From positions 62,001 to 126,000 of the forward strand of contig JACKAP010000007.1 of NCBI GenBank assembly GCA_020635015.1: a DNA stretch of 64,000 nucleotides. Reading direction: 5' to 3'. The stretch comes from Calditrichia bacterium. Lineage in GTDB: Bacteria > Calditrichota > Calditrichia > RBG-13-44-9 > J075. Position numbers and translations under genes: made by a program. The notes under the pieces were generated by a model. It worked only from the letters and a program-made list of their open reading frames with translations. It did not search any database and had not been told where the DNA came from. Shown piece after piece: positions 8,722-17,959 of this stretch (within the stretch, counting starts at the first letter, position 1; every line of letters starts with the position of its first letter).

Positions 8722-9699
8722 ATGCAGCAACCGAAACCCCCATTCGACCTGAATGATTTCCGCCCGCCGAGCGTGCCGCGGAATGTATTCAGGTATGGCA
8801 TCCCCCTGGTGCTGATTATTTTGTTTCTCTCCAGTTCCTTCTTTACCGTCGCTCCGGAAGAGGTCGGCGTGATATTGCGTTTCGGTGAATACACCCGGGA
8901 AGTGCAGCCGGGACTGAATTTCAAATGGCCGATGGGTGTGGAGGCGGTCTACAAAGTACCGGTTCGCACCCAGTTGAAGGAAGAATTTGGTTTCGAGACC
9001 CTGGAAGCCGGGGTGCGCAGCCGCTTTTCCGATCGCAACTTCGAGGATGTCTCCTTGATGCTCAGCGGCGATCTCAACATAGCGGAAGTGGAATGGATCG
9101 TGCAATACCGCATCAAGGATCCTTACAATTATCTCTTCCGGGTGCGCAATGCCCGCCAGACCTTCCGTGACATCAACGAGGCGATCATGCGGGAAGTGGT
9201 GGGCGACCGCACCATCAACGAGGTGCTGAACATCCGCGCGGAAGTGGAAGCCACGGTCAAAGTCAAGATGCAGGAACTGGTGGATCAATATGAGCTGGGG
9301 TTCGAAGTGGAGCAGGTGCAATTGCAGTCAGTGACCCCCCCAGACCCGGTCAAGCCGGCCTTCAATGAAGTGAATGAAGCCGAGCAGGAAAAAGAGAAAT
9401 TGATCAACCAGGCCCAGGGAGAATACAACAAGATCATCCCCAAAGCCCGGGGAGAAGCGGCCCGTACCATCGAGGAAGCCCGCGGCTATGCCCTGGAACG
9501 GGTTAATAACGCCAAGGGGGACGCCGCCCGCTTTAATGCCCTGTACTCCGAATACCGCAAAGCGAAGGAAGTCACCCGGCAGCGGCTCTACCTGGAGACC
9601 CTGGATAAAGTGCTGCAGCGGGTGGGTAAGAAAGTGATTACGGACGAAGCGGGTACCGGTGTCTTGCCGCTGCTGGATCTGAACAAGGGAGGACAATAA
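8722..9699 (+). CDS. hflK: HflK, FtsH protease modulator subunit
   Basis: This is an SPFH/band-7 membrane protein of 325 residues. A short N-terminal tail precedes one membrane anchor (about 28-45, YGIPLVLIILFLSSSFF). The SPFH domain begins EEVGVILRFGEYTREVQPG, and a long charged helix (about 215-290) carries alternating Glu/Lys/Arg/Ala. HflK pairs with HflC in a periplasmic-facing cage around the AAA protease FtsH and tunes its degradation of membrane proteins. GGAGGAAG precedes the ATG. hflC follows after two bases, so the pair is one operon as in other bacteria. ftsH is not in the window. Confidence 0.93.
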   Translation: MQQPKPPFDLNDFRPPSVPRNVFRYGIPLVLIILFLSSSFFTVAPEEVGVILRFGEYTREVQPGLNFKWPMGVEAVYKVPVRTQLKEEFGFETLEAGVRSRFSDRNFEDVSLMLSGDLNIAEVEWIVQYRIKDPYNYLFRVRNARQTFRDINEAIMREVVGDRTINEVLNIRAEVEATVKVKMQELVDQYELGFEVEQVQLQSVTPPDPVKPAFNEVNEAEQEKEKLINQAQGEYNKIIPKARGEAARTIEEARGYALERVNNAKGDAARFNALYSEYRKAKEVTRQRLYLETLDKVLQRVGKKVITDEAGTGVLPLLDLNKGGQ

Positions 9700-9701
9700 C
9701 C

Positions 9702-10655
9702 ATGAATAATTCAAAATCTTTATTTATCATCATTGTGGTGCTGGCGGTTCTGATCGTCATCTTTTCCGCGGCCTATACCGTGAATGAAACCCAACAGGTG
9801 GTGATCACCCAGTTTGGAGAAACAGTCGGCGCCCCAATCAGCGAGCCGGGCATCCACTTCAAGATTCCCCTGGTTCAGAAAGCCAACTTTTTCGACAAGC
9901 GCTTCCTGGAATGGGACGGAGACCGCGACCAGGTACCCACCAAGGACCGCCGCTTCATTTGGGTGGATACCTACGCCCGTTGGCGGATCGACGATCCGCT
10001 GCTGTTCCTGCAGCGCGTTACCAATGAGCGCGGCGCGCAATCGCGCCTGGACGACATCCTCGACAGCGAAACCAAGAGCGCCATCGCCCGCTACGACCTG
10101 GTGGAGCTGATCCGCACCAGCAACCGCGATCCGCAGATCATCGACGAGTTGCGCGATGACCTTTCCAGCGACCAGCTTTCGGAGATCTCCGCCGGCCGGG
10201 AGCAGATCCTGAGCGAAATCATCAGCGCCGCTGCCCCGAAGCTGAAGGAATTGGGCATCGAACTGCTCGACCTGCGCTTCAAGCGCATCAAATTCCTCGA
10301 CGAAGTACAGCAGCGCATCTTTGAGCGGATGATTGCCGAGCGCCGCCGGATTGCAGAAAAATTCCGTTCTGAGGGCCAGGGTGAAGCATCGCGGATACTG
10401 GGAAATAAAGAGCGCGATCTCAAGGAAATCCAGTCTGATGCCTATCGCCAGGCAGAAGAAATCAAGGGTAAAGCCGATGCAGAAGCGACTGCGATTTACG
10501 CCTCTGCCTATGACCGCGACAATGAAACCCGCGAGTTCTACCGCTTCCTCAAGACCATGGAAACCTATGAAGCAACGCTCTCGGAAAAGGATCTGCTGAT
10601 TCTCTCCACGAAGAGCGACTTCTTCAAGTTCCTGCGCACCCCCAGCGGGCGGTAG
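9702..10655 (+). CDS. hflC: HflC, FtsH protease modulator subunit
   Basis: This is the partner of HflK, 317 residues long. The membrane anchor lies at about 6-24 (LFIIIVVLAVLIVIFSAAY). The SPFH domain begins NETQQVVITQFGETVG and includes YARWRIDDPLLFLQ. A charged helical region (ERMIAERRRIAEKFRSEGQG) leads to a C-terminal segment ending FFKFLRTPSGR. AAGGGAGGACAA gives a strong ribosome site. The gene closes the two-gene operon and is followed by a strong hairpin terminator at 10741. Confidence 0.94.
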   Translation: MNNSKSLFIIIVVLAVLIVIFSAAYTVNETQQVVITQFGETVGAPISEPGIHFKIPLVQKANFFDKRFLEWDGDRDQVPTKDRRFIWVDTYARWRIDDPLLFLQRVTNERGAQSRLDDILDSETKSAIARYDLVELIRTSNRDPQIIDELRDDLSSDQLSEISAGREQILSEIISAAAPKLKELGIELLDLRFKRIKFLDEVQQRIFERMIAERRRIAEKFRSEGQGEASRILGNKERDLKEIQSDAYRQAEEIKGKADAEATAIYASAYDRDNETREFYRFLKTMETYEATLSEKDLLILSTKSDFFKFLRTPSGR

Positions 10656-10663
10656 GAACAAAC

Positions 10664-10725
10664 AATGGCACGCAGATTCTAATGGCACGCAGATTTTCAC
10701 AGATTTGACAGATTCCCGCAGATTT
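10664..10725. repeat. CAGATT-type short-period repeat
   Basis: Four CAGATT copies spaced 9-10 bases apart lie within 10680-10725, after another GCACGCAGATT at 10668. The same motif marks ends of elements at 24753, 24934, 52655 and 61456. It may be the left end of a larger composite element whose right end is the inverted AATCTACGTGCAATT near 10960. Confidence 0.6.
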
Positions 10726-10740
10726 TTCTTCGGGTAAAAG

Positions 10741-10772
10741 AAAAACCCCGGCAAAAGTGCCGGGGTTTTTTT
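10741..10772 (+). terminator. Rho-independent terminator of hflKC
   Basis: A 13-bp stem (AAAAACCCCGGCA pairing with TGCCGGGGTTTTT) with loop AAAG is followed by further T residues. The A-run upstream also makes it usable from the opposite strand, so it may serve the convergent sigma-54 regulator gene as well. Confidence 0.9.
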
Positions 10773-10794
10773 GTCTTTAATATTATAAAAGAGA

Positions 10795-10975
10795 ATCTGT
10801 ACTGCCCAAAACTTTGTTTTTTTAACAAAATTTTATAATGCAAACTATTCCCCGCATTTTCAAGGCGGGGAATAGTTTGATTCAATGAGCATTTACCGAT
10901 GAGCAATAAGCATTTACCATTTGGTTGCGGCCGTAGGCCGCGCCAAGAAAATCTACGTGCAATTAAAGCCTACAC
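10795..10975 (-). repeat. Dispersed ~170-bp element, copy A
   Basis: Read on the minus strand this segment matches 52655-52806 over most of its length. Shared blocks include AGATTTTCTTGG, ACCAAATGGTAAATG, TTATTGCTCA, AATGCTCATTG and GTTAAAAAAACAAA followed by TTTTGGGC and GTACAGATT. Copy A has an extra perfect 15-bp stem (CAAACTATTCCCCGC, arms near 10842 and 10866) in place of a different insert in copy B. No ORF is supported. The arrangement fits a MITE-like or REP-like sequence. Confidence 0.65.
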
Positions 10976-10979
10976 CCCT

Positions 10980-12932
10980 TCACTCCGGATCATCAATCAC
11001 CTGATACTCCTTCAGCTTGCGCCAGAGGGTGGTGCGGCCGATGGCCAGTTGCTTGCTGGCCAGCTCATAATTCCAGTCGCAGGCCTCGAGGGTCTCCAGG
11101 ATGTGCTTTTTCTCCAACTCTTTCAAGGTCAGTGGAGCCTCGGAAGCTGCGCCATTGCCGGAAATCGCCTTCTGGCCGCTGTTATAAATCGCCGGGGGCA
11201 GATCATAACATGAGATCATATTGCCGAAGGCCAGCGCCACCGAACGCTCGATGGCATTCTCCAGCTCCCGGATATTGCCCGGCCAGGCGTAAGCCAGGAT
11301 CGCTTCCTGGGCATCGGCGGCAATGCCGATCACGTCCTTCTTCAGCTTCTGCGCATACTTGCGAATAAAATGTTTGACCAGCAGCGGAATATCCTCCTGA
11401 CGCTCCCGCAGGGGAGGCACCGTCAACTGGATCACGTTCAGCCGGTAGTAGAGGTCGCTGCGGAAGGTGCCCTCCGGCACCATATCCTCAAGATTTTTAT
11501 TGGTCGCCGCCAGCACCCGCACGTCCACCCGGGTGGTTTCGGTGCTTCCCACTCGCTTGAACTCCCCTTCCTGAAGCACCCGCAGCAGTTTGACCTGAAG
11601 ATGCTGGGGCAGTTCCCCGATCTCATCGAGAAAGATGGTGCCGCTATCCGCCGATTCAAACAGGCCGGCTTTCTGCGCCACTGCGCCGGTAAAAGCACCG
11701 CGCACGTGGCCGAACAGCTCGCTTTCCAGCAGATTGTCCGGAATTGCCCCGCAGTTTACCACTTTGAAGGGCCGGTGGGCGCGGGCGCTGAGATCGTGGA
11801 TCGCCCGGGCCACCAGTTCCTTGCCGGTGCCGCTCTCGCCATCGATCAGCACCGTGATGTCGGTACGGGCAATGCGCGAGATCATCTCGAAGATACGCTG
11901 CATCTGCGGAGTATTGCCGATGATCCCGGCAAATTGGTAGCGTTCCTCGCTCTGATGCCAGCGGAAAAAGGTATCCACCTCCGCATCGATCCAGCGTTCG
12001 ATCTCCCGCTCCGATTCCTGGCGTTCGGTCTTGTTGAAACGGATGGCGTTTTCGATATCTTTATGGGTGTAGAGGTAAAGATTGTCGTAGCGTTTGAGCT
12101 TTTTAAAATCGAGCGGGCTTTCCGCACAGTCGAAGACCAGCCGGGTCAATCCTTTTTCCCCTTCCATGATCTGCCGGATCCATTCTCCGCTGACCCGGTG
12201 CGTTCGGGAGGGATAAACAATCACGATATTGCATCCCGCCGGCAGGGTGGTCAATCCGGCGGAAACGTGCAGCGCACTGTTGTAGGCGGAAGCCCACTCC
12301 GGCATCAGCTCTTGCTCGCTGCCCAGGAAGGCGAATTTTTCACATCCGGCCTGGCATAACTCATCAACCACCTGGGGAAGCGCGGGATGAGACCCAACGA
12401 CCGCCACGGTGGTGTGATTGAGTGAACCGAGGATCTTTCCCGCCAGCTCGGCAAACACCGCCTCCGGGGTCACGGCATATTGAAAGAAGGCGGTCTCCTG
12501 GCGCGCTTTCTCGTGCAGCCAAATGCCCTGCTGCACCAGGCGCTGCAGATTCAGGCCGATATGTCCGTGCTCCGCCGCCTGGAGGTAAGCCTCATGCAAT
12601 AGCGTGAGCAGCTTCTTGCCGTTATTGCCGTTCAGCAGCCCGGTGGCGATCTCCAGGAGATGGCGAACCGGCTCCCGCCCGACCAGGATCTCTTTTTCGA
12701 TAGCCGCCTCGGGAGGGATCAGGCCGGTGTGACGCAAGACCTTAATGACTTTACCGTCCAGGTGGTCGAGGGGAAGGGTCAGAAAAAAACGGCAGCCGCC
12801 CGAATAGGGGAGGTAGAGCCAATCCTTTACACCCAGTGCCCGGGAGATGCCTCGGCGTTTTTCCGGCGTCAGCTCCGCCGGCGGAGCGGTTTCAGTGACC
12901 GAGAATTTATAATGATATAATCCTATCGGCAT
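10980..12932 (-). CDS. Sigma-54 activator with degenerate glutamyl-tRNA reductase-like N-terminal domain
   Basis: This is a cytoplasmic regulator of 650 residues. Residues about 345-580 form the AAA+ domain with Walker A GESGTGKE, the sigma-54-contacting GAFTGA loop and Walker B FLDEIGEL. The C-terminal 45 residues are a Fis-type HTH (LASKQLAIGRTTLWRKLKEY). Residues 1-330 follow the order of HemA: REPVRHLLEIATGL, a helical block, a Rossmann-like VAVVGSHPALPQVVDELCQA, then NIVIVYPSRTHRV, LVFDCAESPLDF, YDNLYLYTHKDIENAI, and a last helix ending EVDTFFRWHQ like the GluTR dimerisation helix. The catalytic STCNRTE and GxGxMG motifs are not conserved, so sensing rather than catalysis is inferred. 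No Shine-Dalgarno is obvious. The targets are unknown. Confidence 0.88.
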   Translation of the reverse strand: MPIGLYHYKFSVTETAPPAELTPEKRRGISRALGVKDWLYLPYSGGCRFFLTLPLDHLDGKVIKVLRHTGLIPPEAAIEKEILVGREPVRHLLEIATGLLNGNNGKKLLTLLHEAYLQAAEHGHIGLNLQRLVQQGIWLHEKARQETAFFQYAVTPEAVFAELAGKILGSLNHTTVAVVGSHPALPQVVDELCQAGCEKFAFLGSEQELMPEWASAYNSALHVSAGLTTLPAGCNIVIVYPSRTHRVSGEWIRQIMEGEKGLTRLVFDCAESPLDFKKLKRYDNLYLYTHKDIENAIRFNKTERQESEREIERWIDAEVDTFFRWHQSEERYQFAGIIGNTPQMQRIFEMISRIARTDITVLIDGESGTGKELVARAIHDLSARAHRPFKVVNCGAIPDNLLESELFGHVRGAFTGAVAQKAGLFESADSGTIFLDEIGELPQHLQVKLLRVLQEGEFKRVGSTETTRVDVRVLAATNKNLEDMVPEGTFRSDLYYRLNVIQLTVPPLRERQEDIPLLVKHFIRKYAQKLKKDVIGIAADAQEAILAYAWPGNIRELENAIERSVALAFGNMISCYDLPPAIYNSGQKAISGNGAASEAPLTLKELEKKHILETLEACDWNYELASKQLAIGRTTLWRKLKEYQVIDDPE

Positions 12933-13229
12933 ATTTTACAATTTGTTATGATTCTGGCATCACGGGCGATATCTGTTCACTCGCTCCGGACTTCCTCCCG
13001 TCCAATCGAATTACGGGGATTAAAAATAGCGATTTTTTCCGCCGGCAAAAAGGTTTTTTTAGTGTTTTCCAGCAGCGCTGCACAGCCGCGCCGTTTTCCC
13101 GGTGCGGCTTACCGCTGGAAAAATCACAAAAAGGTGAAGATTTTGTGAGGAACTGCGGGATCGGATCGGCCCATATTACCCTGGCCGATGTATGTGATTA
13201 GGGTTTGATAAATATATGAGGATCTTAAA

Positions 13230-13958
13230 ATGAAACTTTTCCGTCTGGCTGTCACCATCCTGCTCTGCTGCAACCTTGCCGCATTTGCCGCGGATGATAA
13301 TACCTTTTTCGATCATGTCGACCGCTTCCTCGAGGTGTATGCGCACGATGGCAGGGTCGACTACGGGGCGATACACGAAAACCCGGAGCGCCTCAACGCC
13401 CTGGCGCGCGAAATAGCCGGATTTGATCCCGGCAAGCTGCCGGAAGGTGATCCGCAAAAAGCCTTTTGGATCAACGCCTACAACATTCTGGTGATCAAAG
13501 GGATCATCGATCATTACCCCACGGACTCGCCGCTGTCGATCCCGGGATTTTTCAAGGAGATCAAGCACCCGGTTGCCGGGCAGATGCTCACCCTGGACGA
13601 GATCGAGCATGAGCGCATTCGCGCAGCATACGGGGATGCCCGCATTCACTTTGCCCTGGTCTGTGCCGCCCGGGGCTGCCCGCCGATCCGCAACCAGGCC
13701 TACCGACCGGAAATCCTGAACGCCCAGTTGGAAACGAGCACCCGCCAAATCCTGAACGATCCCGCCTTTATAAGGATCGACCCGGCCAAAAAATCCGCTG
13801 CCATCTCCGAAATATTCAAATGGTTCCGTGGCGATTTTGAAAGCGGAGGCGCCACGGTACGCGACTTTATCAACCGCTATCTTACCGAGGATATCCCGGG
13901 CGATTTTACCATCACTTTTTATTCGTACGACTGGCAATTGAACGATTCGCAACCCTGA
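13230..13958 (+). CDS. Secreted DUF547 family protein
   Basis: The protein has 242 residues with a Sec signal peptide (MKLFRLAVTILLCCNLAAFA, cleavage probably after AFA). The mature part carries the DUF547 core: VDYGAIHE, KAFWINAYNILVIKGI, a second block ending LTLDEIEHERIR, then IHFALVCAARGCPPI with the conserved Cys, and a C-terminal FKWFRGDF. DUF547 proteins are thought to have a papain-like thiol-hydrolase fold (Cys in ARGCP, His in IHFALV), but no substrate is known. TGAGGA precedes the ATG. It lies upstream of the glycosyltransferase run, separated by 118 bp of AT-rich sequence, so it may be a single-gene unit. Confidence 0.87.
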   Translation: MKLFRLAVTILLCCNLAAFAADDNTFFDHVDRFLEVYAHDGRVDYGAIHENPERLNALAREIAGFDPGKLPEGDPQKAFWINAYNILVIKGIIDHYPTDSPLSIPGFFKEIKHPVAGQMLTLDEIEHERIRAAYGDARIHFALVCAARGCPPIRNQAYRPEILNAQLETSTRQILNDPAFIRIDPAKKSAAISEIFKWFRGDFESGGATVRDFINRYLTEDIPGDFTITFYSYDWQLNDSQP

Positions 13959-14076
13959 TCCGTGTAAAAAAAACAAATTTTTTGCAAATTAGATTCACGG
14001 GCGTTAACATTCCCCCTTGGCACTTTTTTTCGGTATCAGGCTGTGGTGGTAAATCCAGGTAAATGAGGTAAATGTT

Positions 14077-15528
14077 GTGTTAGACTCGATCCTTTTTGCA
14101 TTGTATTTGATCGCATTGTCGGCGCTGGGCTTATTCGGTATCCACAAATATTACCTGTTGCGGATGTATAAGCAGCTTAAGAAACGTCCTTTACCGGTTC
14201 CCCCGCATCCAGCGATGTGGCCGCGGGTCACGGTGCAGTTGCCGGTATATAATGAACGCTACGTCATCAAGCGGCTGTTGAAAGCTGCCGTCCGGCTGGA
14301 TTATCCGAAGGAGAAGCTGCATATTCAGGTATTGGATGATTCCACGGATGAAACCGTCAAGCTGTGCCGGCGGATGGTGACGGTGCTCCGCGCGCAGGGC
14401 TTTGACATCGAGCATATCCGCCGCCCTGAGCGCACCGGCTTTAAGGCCGGAGCGCTGGCCCATGGGGTGCGTCGGCATGCGGCGGAGTATATTGCGATAT
14501 TTGACGCCGACTTTCTTCCCCAGGCGGATTTTCTAAAACAGACCATTCCGTATCTGATGCAGCCGGGCATCGGCATGGTGCAAACCCGCTGGGGCCATAT
14601 CAACCGTAATTATTCCCTCCTGACCAAACTGCAAGCGGTGTTTCTCGATGCCCATTTTATCATCGAACATCTGGCCCGCAACCGCTCCGGGCGATTTTTC
14701 AATTTTAACGGCACCGCCGGAGTATGGCGCAAACAGGCGATCATCGACGCCGGGGGATGGCAGCACGACACCCTCACCGAAGACCTCGACCTCAGCTACC
14801 GCGCCCAGCTTGCCGGCTGGCGCTTCATCTACCTGCCCGAGGTGGTGACGCCGGCAGAACTCCCGGCGGAGATGAACGCCTACAAGAACCAGCAGCACCG
14901 CTGGGCCAAAGGGTCGGTGCAGACCGGCCTGAAACTGATTCCCCGCATCTGGCGCTCGGATTTTCCGCTGCATATTCGCCTGGAGGCAATCATCCATCTC
15001 AGCAACAACTTTGCCTATTTGATGATGGCCATTCCCGCCGTGCTGTTGGTGCCGGTGGTAAAAATCCAGTCGGAGATGTACGATATCCCCTGGAAGCTGG
15101 TATTTATCTACTTCGCGGTATTCTTTGCCGCGACCCTTTCGGTGATCATCTACTACTCGGTGGCCATCAAGGAAGCCCTGGGAAAATTGTGGCCGCACGT
15201 GCTCTATCTTCCCCTGCTGATGGCCCTGGGCATCGGCCTGTCGCTCAACAACGGACGGGCGGCGCTGGAAGCGGTTTTCGGTCATCAGAGCGAATTTAAA
15301 CGAACCCCCAAGTTTAATCTGATCGGGCGGAATGACAGCTGGCGCAAGAAGTTCTACAAACCGGGCAAAAGCTATCAACCCCTGATCGAGCTGCTGATCG
15401 CAAGTTACTTTACCTACGGCACCCTATATTTTATTTCTCAGGAAGTCTACTTCTCGATGCCGTTTTTCCTGCTCTTCCAGGTAGGATTCTTCTATACCGG
15501 GCTTTCCTCGGTATCCGGTCAGCGATAA
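14077..15528 (+). CDS. Membrane glycosyltransferase family 2, cellulose-synthase-like
   Basis: This is a processive-type GT2 of 483 residues. A membrane segment (about 5-24) precedes the cytosolic GT-A domain with VQLPVYNERYVIKRLL, a first Asp in VLDDSTDET, DADF (metal site), TEDLDLSYRAQLAGW and the acceptor motif QQHRWAKG. These correspond to the D, DxD, TED and QxxRW motifs of the CesA/HasA class. Four or so C-terminal membrane segments follow (about 310-480). The start is GTG with GAGGT upstream. It lies 6 bp before a GT-C gene in a four-gene glycosyltransferase run, so it probably builds or extends a lipid- or surface-linked glycan. Confidence 0.88.
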   Translation: MLDSILFALYLIALSALGLFGIHKYYLLRMYKQLKKRPLPVPPHPAMWPRVTVQLPVYNERYVIKRLLKAAVRLDYPKEKLHIQVLDDSTDETVKLCRRMVTVLRAQGFDIEHIRRPERTGFKAGALAHGVRRHAAEYIAIFDADFLPQADFLKQTIPYLMQPGIGMVQTRWGHINRNYSLLTKLQAVFLDAHFIIEHLARNRSGRFFNFNGTAGVWRKQAIIDAGGWQHDTLTEDLDLSYRAQLAGWRFIYLPEVVTPAELPAEMNAYKNQQHRWAKGSVQTGLKLIPRIWRSDFPLHIRLEAIIHLSNNFAYLMMAIPAVLLVPVVKIQSEMYDIPWKLVFIYFAVFFAATLSVIIYYSVAIKEALGKLWPHVLYLPLLMALGIGLSLNNGRAALEAVFGHQSEFKRTPKFNLIGRNDSWRKKFYKPGKSYQPLIELLIASYFTYGTLYFISQEVYFSMPFFLLFQVGFFYTGLSSVSGQR

Positions 15529-15534
15529 GGATCG

Positions 15535-17055
15535 ATGCCGAAAGTGCGATTCAACCGGCTGTACAGATTCATTTTTCAGGACACTCCCGCCCCGGCGGAA
15601 ACCCGGCTCGATATTGAGATTGCTGCACCGCCGTATATTCCCTGGCGCTGGGCAATGGTTTTCGCCGCGCTGCTGGCAATCTTCGGCTTCATCACCTGGC
15701 AATCGCCGCTATTCCTTCCGCAAATTCCGTTGACCCGCCAACCGGTCATTGAATTTAGCGGATTGTTGCTATTGGCCGGGGTGGTTTTTTTATTTCTAGC
15801 GGAGCTGATTGTGCACTCCCGCAGCAATCGCCGCCTGATGCTGGCGGTATTGCTAAGCGGCGCCTTGCTGCGCGGCATGATGTTCTTTTCCACACCCATC
15901 CTGGAGGTCGATTTTCATCGCTATTTCTGGGATGGGGCCATGACGGCGAACGGCCATAATCCCTACCAATATTCACCCGAGCAAATTCTCCGGGCCGATC
16001 CGGCAGTGCCGGAGGCGGTCCTCGTTCTGGGCGCGGCCGCCGAATCCACCCTGGAGCGGATCAATCACGCCTATCTGCGCACCATCTACCCCCCGCCGGT
16101 GCAGGGCGCCTTTGCCCTGGCCTATTTTCTGGCGCCGATGCAACTCAATGCCTGGCGGGCGGTGCTGCTGCTGTTTGATCTGGCGACATTGCTGCTGCTG
16201 TTCCTGCTGCTGCGCTATTTGCAACTGTCGCCGCTGTGGATCTGCATCTACTGGCTCAATCCGCTGCTGCTGAAAGAGATCTTCAACTCCGGCCACATGG
16301 ATGTGCTGATCTTCCCTTTTCTCCTGGGAGCGATCTATGCTTCCCTGCGCCGGCGGCCCTACCTGGCGGCCGGCGCCCTGGCCCTGGCCGCCGGAGTCAA
16401 ACTTTGGCCGGCCCTGCTGCTGCCCCTGATCCTGCGCCCTTTCTGGCCCAACTTCCGGCGGATACTCGGCGCCGGCGCGCTTTTTGGCAGTTTAACCCTG
16501 CTGCTGCTCTTCCCACTCCTGACCGCCGGTTTGGACCCTAACGCCGGCCTCCATGCCTACAGCCATCGCTGGCAGTTGAACGACAGTTTCTTCCGCATCG
16601 TGCTGGTTATCGCAGAAAATTGGCTGAAGCTCACCGGCGCGCCGGTTTGGGAAAGCCAGCCGCTGGCCCGTAAGATCACCGCCTTTTTAGTGGTCGCCTG
16701 GACGCTGGGGCAACTTTACAGGTTCCCGAAAGCTCCCCGGAAGATCATCGGCCGCCATATACTGGCGATCGCCGCTCTCTTTCTGCTCAGCCCCACCCAA
16801 TTCCCCTGGTATTCGCTGTGGCTGTTGCCGCTTTTAGCGCTGGCGCCGCGGAAATCGCTCCTGCTGCTCACCCTGGTGCTGCCCCTCTATTACCTGCGCT
16901 ATTACCTGGAAGGGATCGGTCACACCGAACTTTTCGATCGCTACTTCGTTTGGATAGAATTTCTTCCGGTTTGGTATCTACTCTACCGGGAATGGCGTTT
17001 CAGCCGTCAATTGAATCGACTTACGCCTGTGGAGGTTTTCCCGCATGAAAGATGA
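15535..17055 (+). CDS. GT-C fold polyprenol-dependent glycosyltransferase (GT87/DUF2029-like)
   Basis: This is a polytopic membrane protein of 506 residues with about eleven hydrophobic segments. An early acidic motif (ILEVDFHRYFWDG, about 121-133) is followed by NGHNPY and TIYPP. This layout is typical of bacterial GT-C mannosyl/arabinosyl-type transferases that take sugar from a polyprenyl-phosphate donor. Later blocks include YWLNPLLLKEIFNSGHMD and LAAGVKLWP, characteristic of GT87. The ATG follows the previous gene by 6 bp. The last 11 bp overlap the next gene, a GT2 related to polyprenyl-phosphate sugar synthases, which could supply the donor. Confidence 0.82.
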   Translation: MPKVRFNRLYRFIFQDTPAPAETRLDIEIAAPPYIPWRWAMVFAALLAIFGFITWQSPLFLPQIPLTRQPVIEFSGLLLLAGVVFLFLAELIVHSRSNRRLMLAVLLSGALLRGMMFFSTPILEVDFHRYFWDGAMTANGHNPYQYSPEQILRADPAVPEAVLVLGAAAESTLERINHAYLRTIYPPPVQGAFALAYFLAPMQLNAWRAVLLLFDLATLLLLFLLLRYLQLSPLWICIYWLNPLLLKEIFNSGHMDVLIFPFLLGAIYASLRRRPYLAAGALALAAGVKLWPALLLPLILRPFWPNFRRILGAGALFGSLTLLLLFPLLTAGLDPNAGLHAYSHRWQLNDSFFRIVLVIAENWLKLTGAPVWESQPLARKITAFLVVAWTLGQLYRFPKAPRKIIGRHILAIAALFLLSPTQFPWYSLWLLPLLALAPRKSLLLLTLVLPLYYLRYYLEGIGHTELFDRYFVWIEFLPVWYLLYREWRFSRQLNRLTPVEVFPHER

Positions 17056-17794
17056 TCGCTCAATATCCGTCATCATACCCGCCATCAATGAAGAAGCTTC
17101 GATCGGCAAGGTAATCGCCGATATTCCGCAATGGGTGGACGAAATCATCGTCGTCGATAATGGCTCGACCGACAAGACTGTAGCCGTGGCCCAGGCCCAC
17201 GGAGCGCGAGTGATCTACGAGGCTGAGCGCGGCTACGGCGCCGCCTGCCTGGCCGGGATCGCTGCCCGCGATCATCATGACATCGTGGTGTTCCTGGATG
17301 GCGACTACAGCGATTACCCGGAGGAAATGCCCGTGCTGGTCGATCCGATCATCGCCGGGGAAGCCGATCTGGTGATCGGCTCCCGGGTAGCCGGACGTGC
17401 GGAGAAAGGAGCGCTCACCCCCCAGGCGATTTTCGGCAACTGGCTCTCCTGCAAGCTGATGCGCCTGTTCTGGGGGGTTCGGTATACCGATCTCGGTCCC
17501 TTCCGGGCAATCCATGAGGAGGCGCTGACCTCCCTGGGCATGCGCGACCGCAACTATGGCTGGACGGTGGAGATGCAGATCAAAGCCGCCCAGCGGGGAC
17601 TGCGCGAGCGGGAGATTCCGGTGCGCTACCGCAAGCGCATCGGCCAGTCGAAGATCTCCGGCACCATCCGCGGGGTCGTCGGCGCCGGCACCAAGATCCT
17701 CGCCACGATCTTTCTATCGGCAATCGACTGGCATCTGCGCAACAAGCGTCCGTTGAAAAGCAAACTGCGCTCAGAGGAGATCATCAAACGCTGA
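17045..17794 (+). CDS. GT2 glycosyltransferase, dolichol/polyprenyl-phosphate sugar synthase-like
   Basis: This 249-residue enzyme has no membrane helices. GT-A motifs are ISVIIPAINEEASIGKVI, IIVVDNGSTDKTVAVA, a glycine-rich ERGYGAACLAGI and FLDGDYSDYPEE (the DxD-type metal site), followed by GSRV and TDLGPFRAI. This matches the DPM-synthase-like subgroup that transfers a hexose to a polyprenyl phosphate. The start overlaps the GT-C gene by 11 bp, which implies translational coupling and supports donor synthesis for that enzyme. The sugar cannot be deduced. Confidence 0.87.
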   Translation: MKDDRSISVIIPAINEEASIGKVIADIPQWVDEIIVVDNGSTDKTVAVAQAHGARVIYEAERGYGAACLAGIAARDHHDIVVFLDGDYSDYPEEMPVLVDPIIAGEADLVIGSRVAGRAEKGALTPQAIFGNWLSCKLMRLFWGVRYTDLGPFRAIHEEALTSLGMRDRNYGWTVEMQIKAAQRGLREREIPVRYRKRIGQSKISGTIRGVVGAGTKILATIFLSAIDWHLRNKRPLKSKLRSEEIIKR

Positions 17795-17959
17795 CAGAAT
17801 TAACGCTTTCTGAATCGGGCAAATTTTGTTACTTTAGCTGGTTGTATACTATATTACATTTCCTGAACAGGAACGTTCTTAGCTTGTGTAGTTTCTGTGA
17901 AAATCCGTGTAATCAGTGGATTTAAATCATTCGGATTCAAATTAACCAGGTCAACCGGC

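Noticed and set aside
14015..14036. Sigma-54 promoter (TTGGCAC followed by a T-run) upstream of the CesA-like gene
   Set aside because: The -12 element reads CG rather than GC, so the match is incomplete; it was not listed as a feature.
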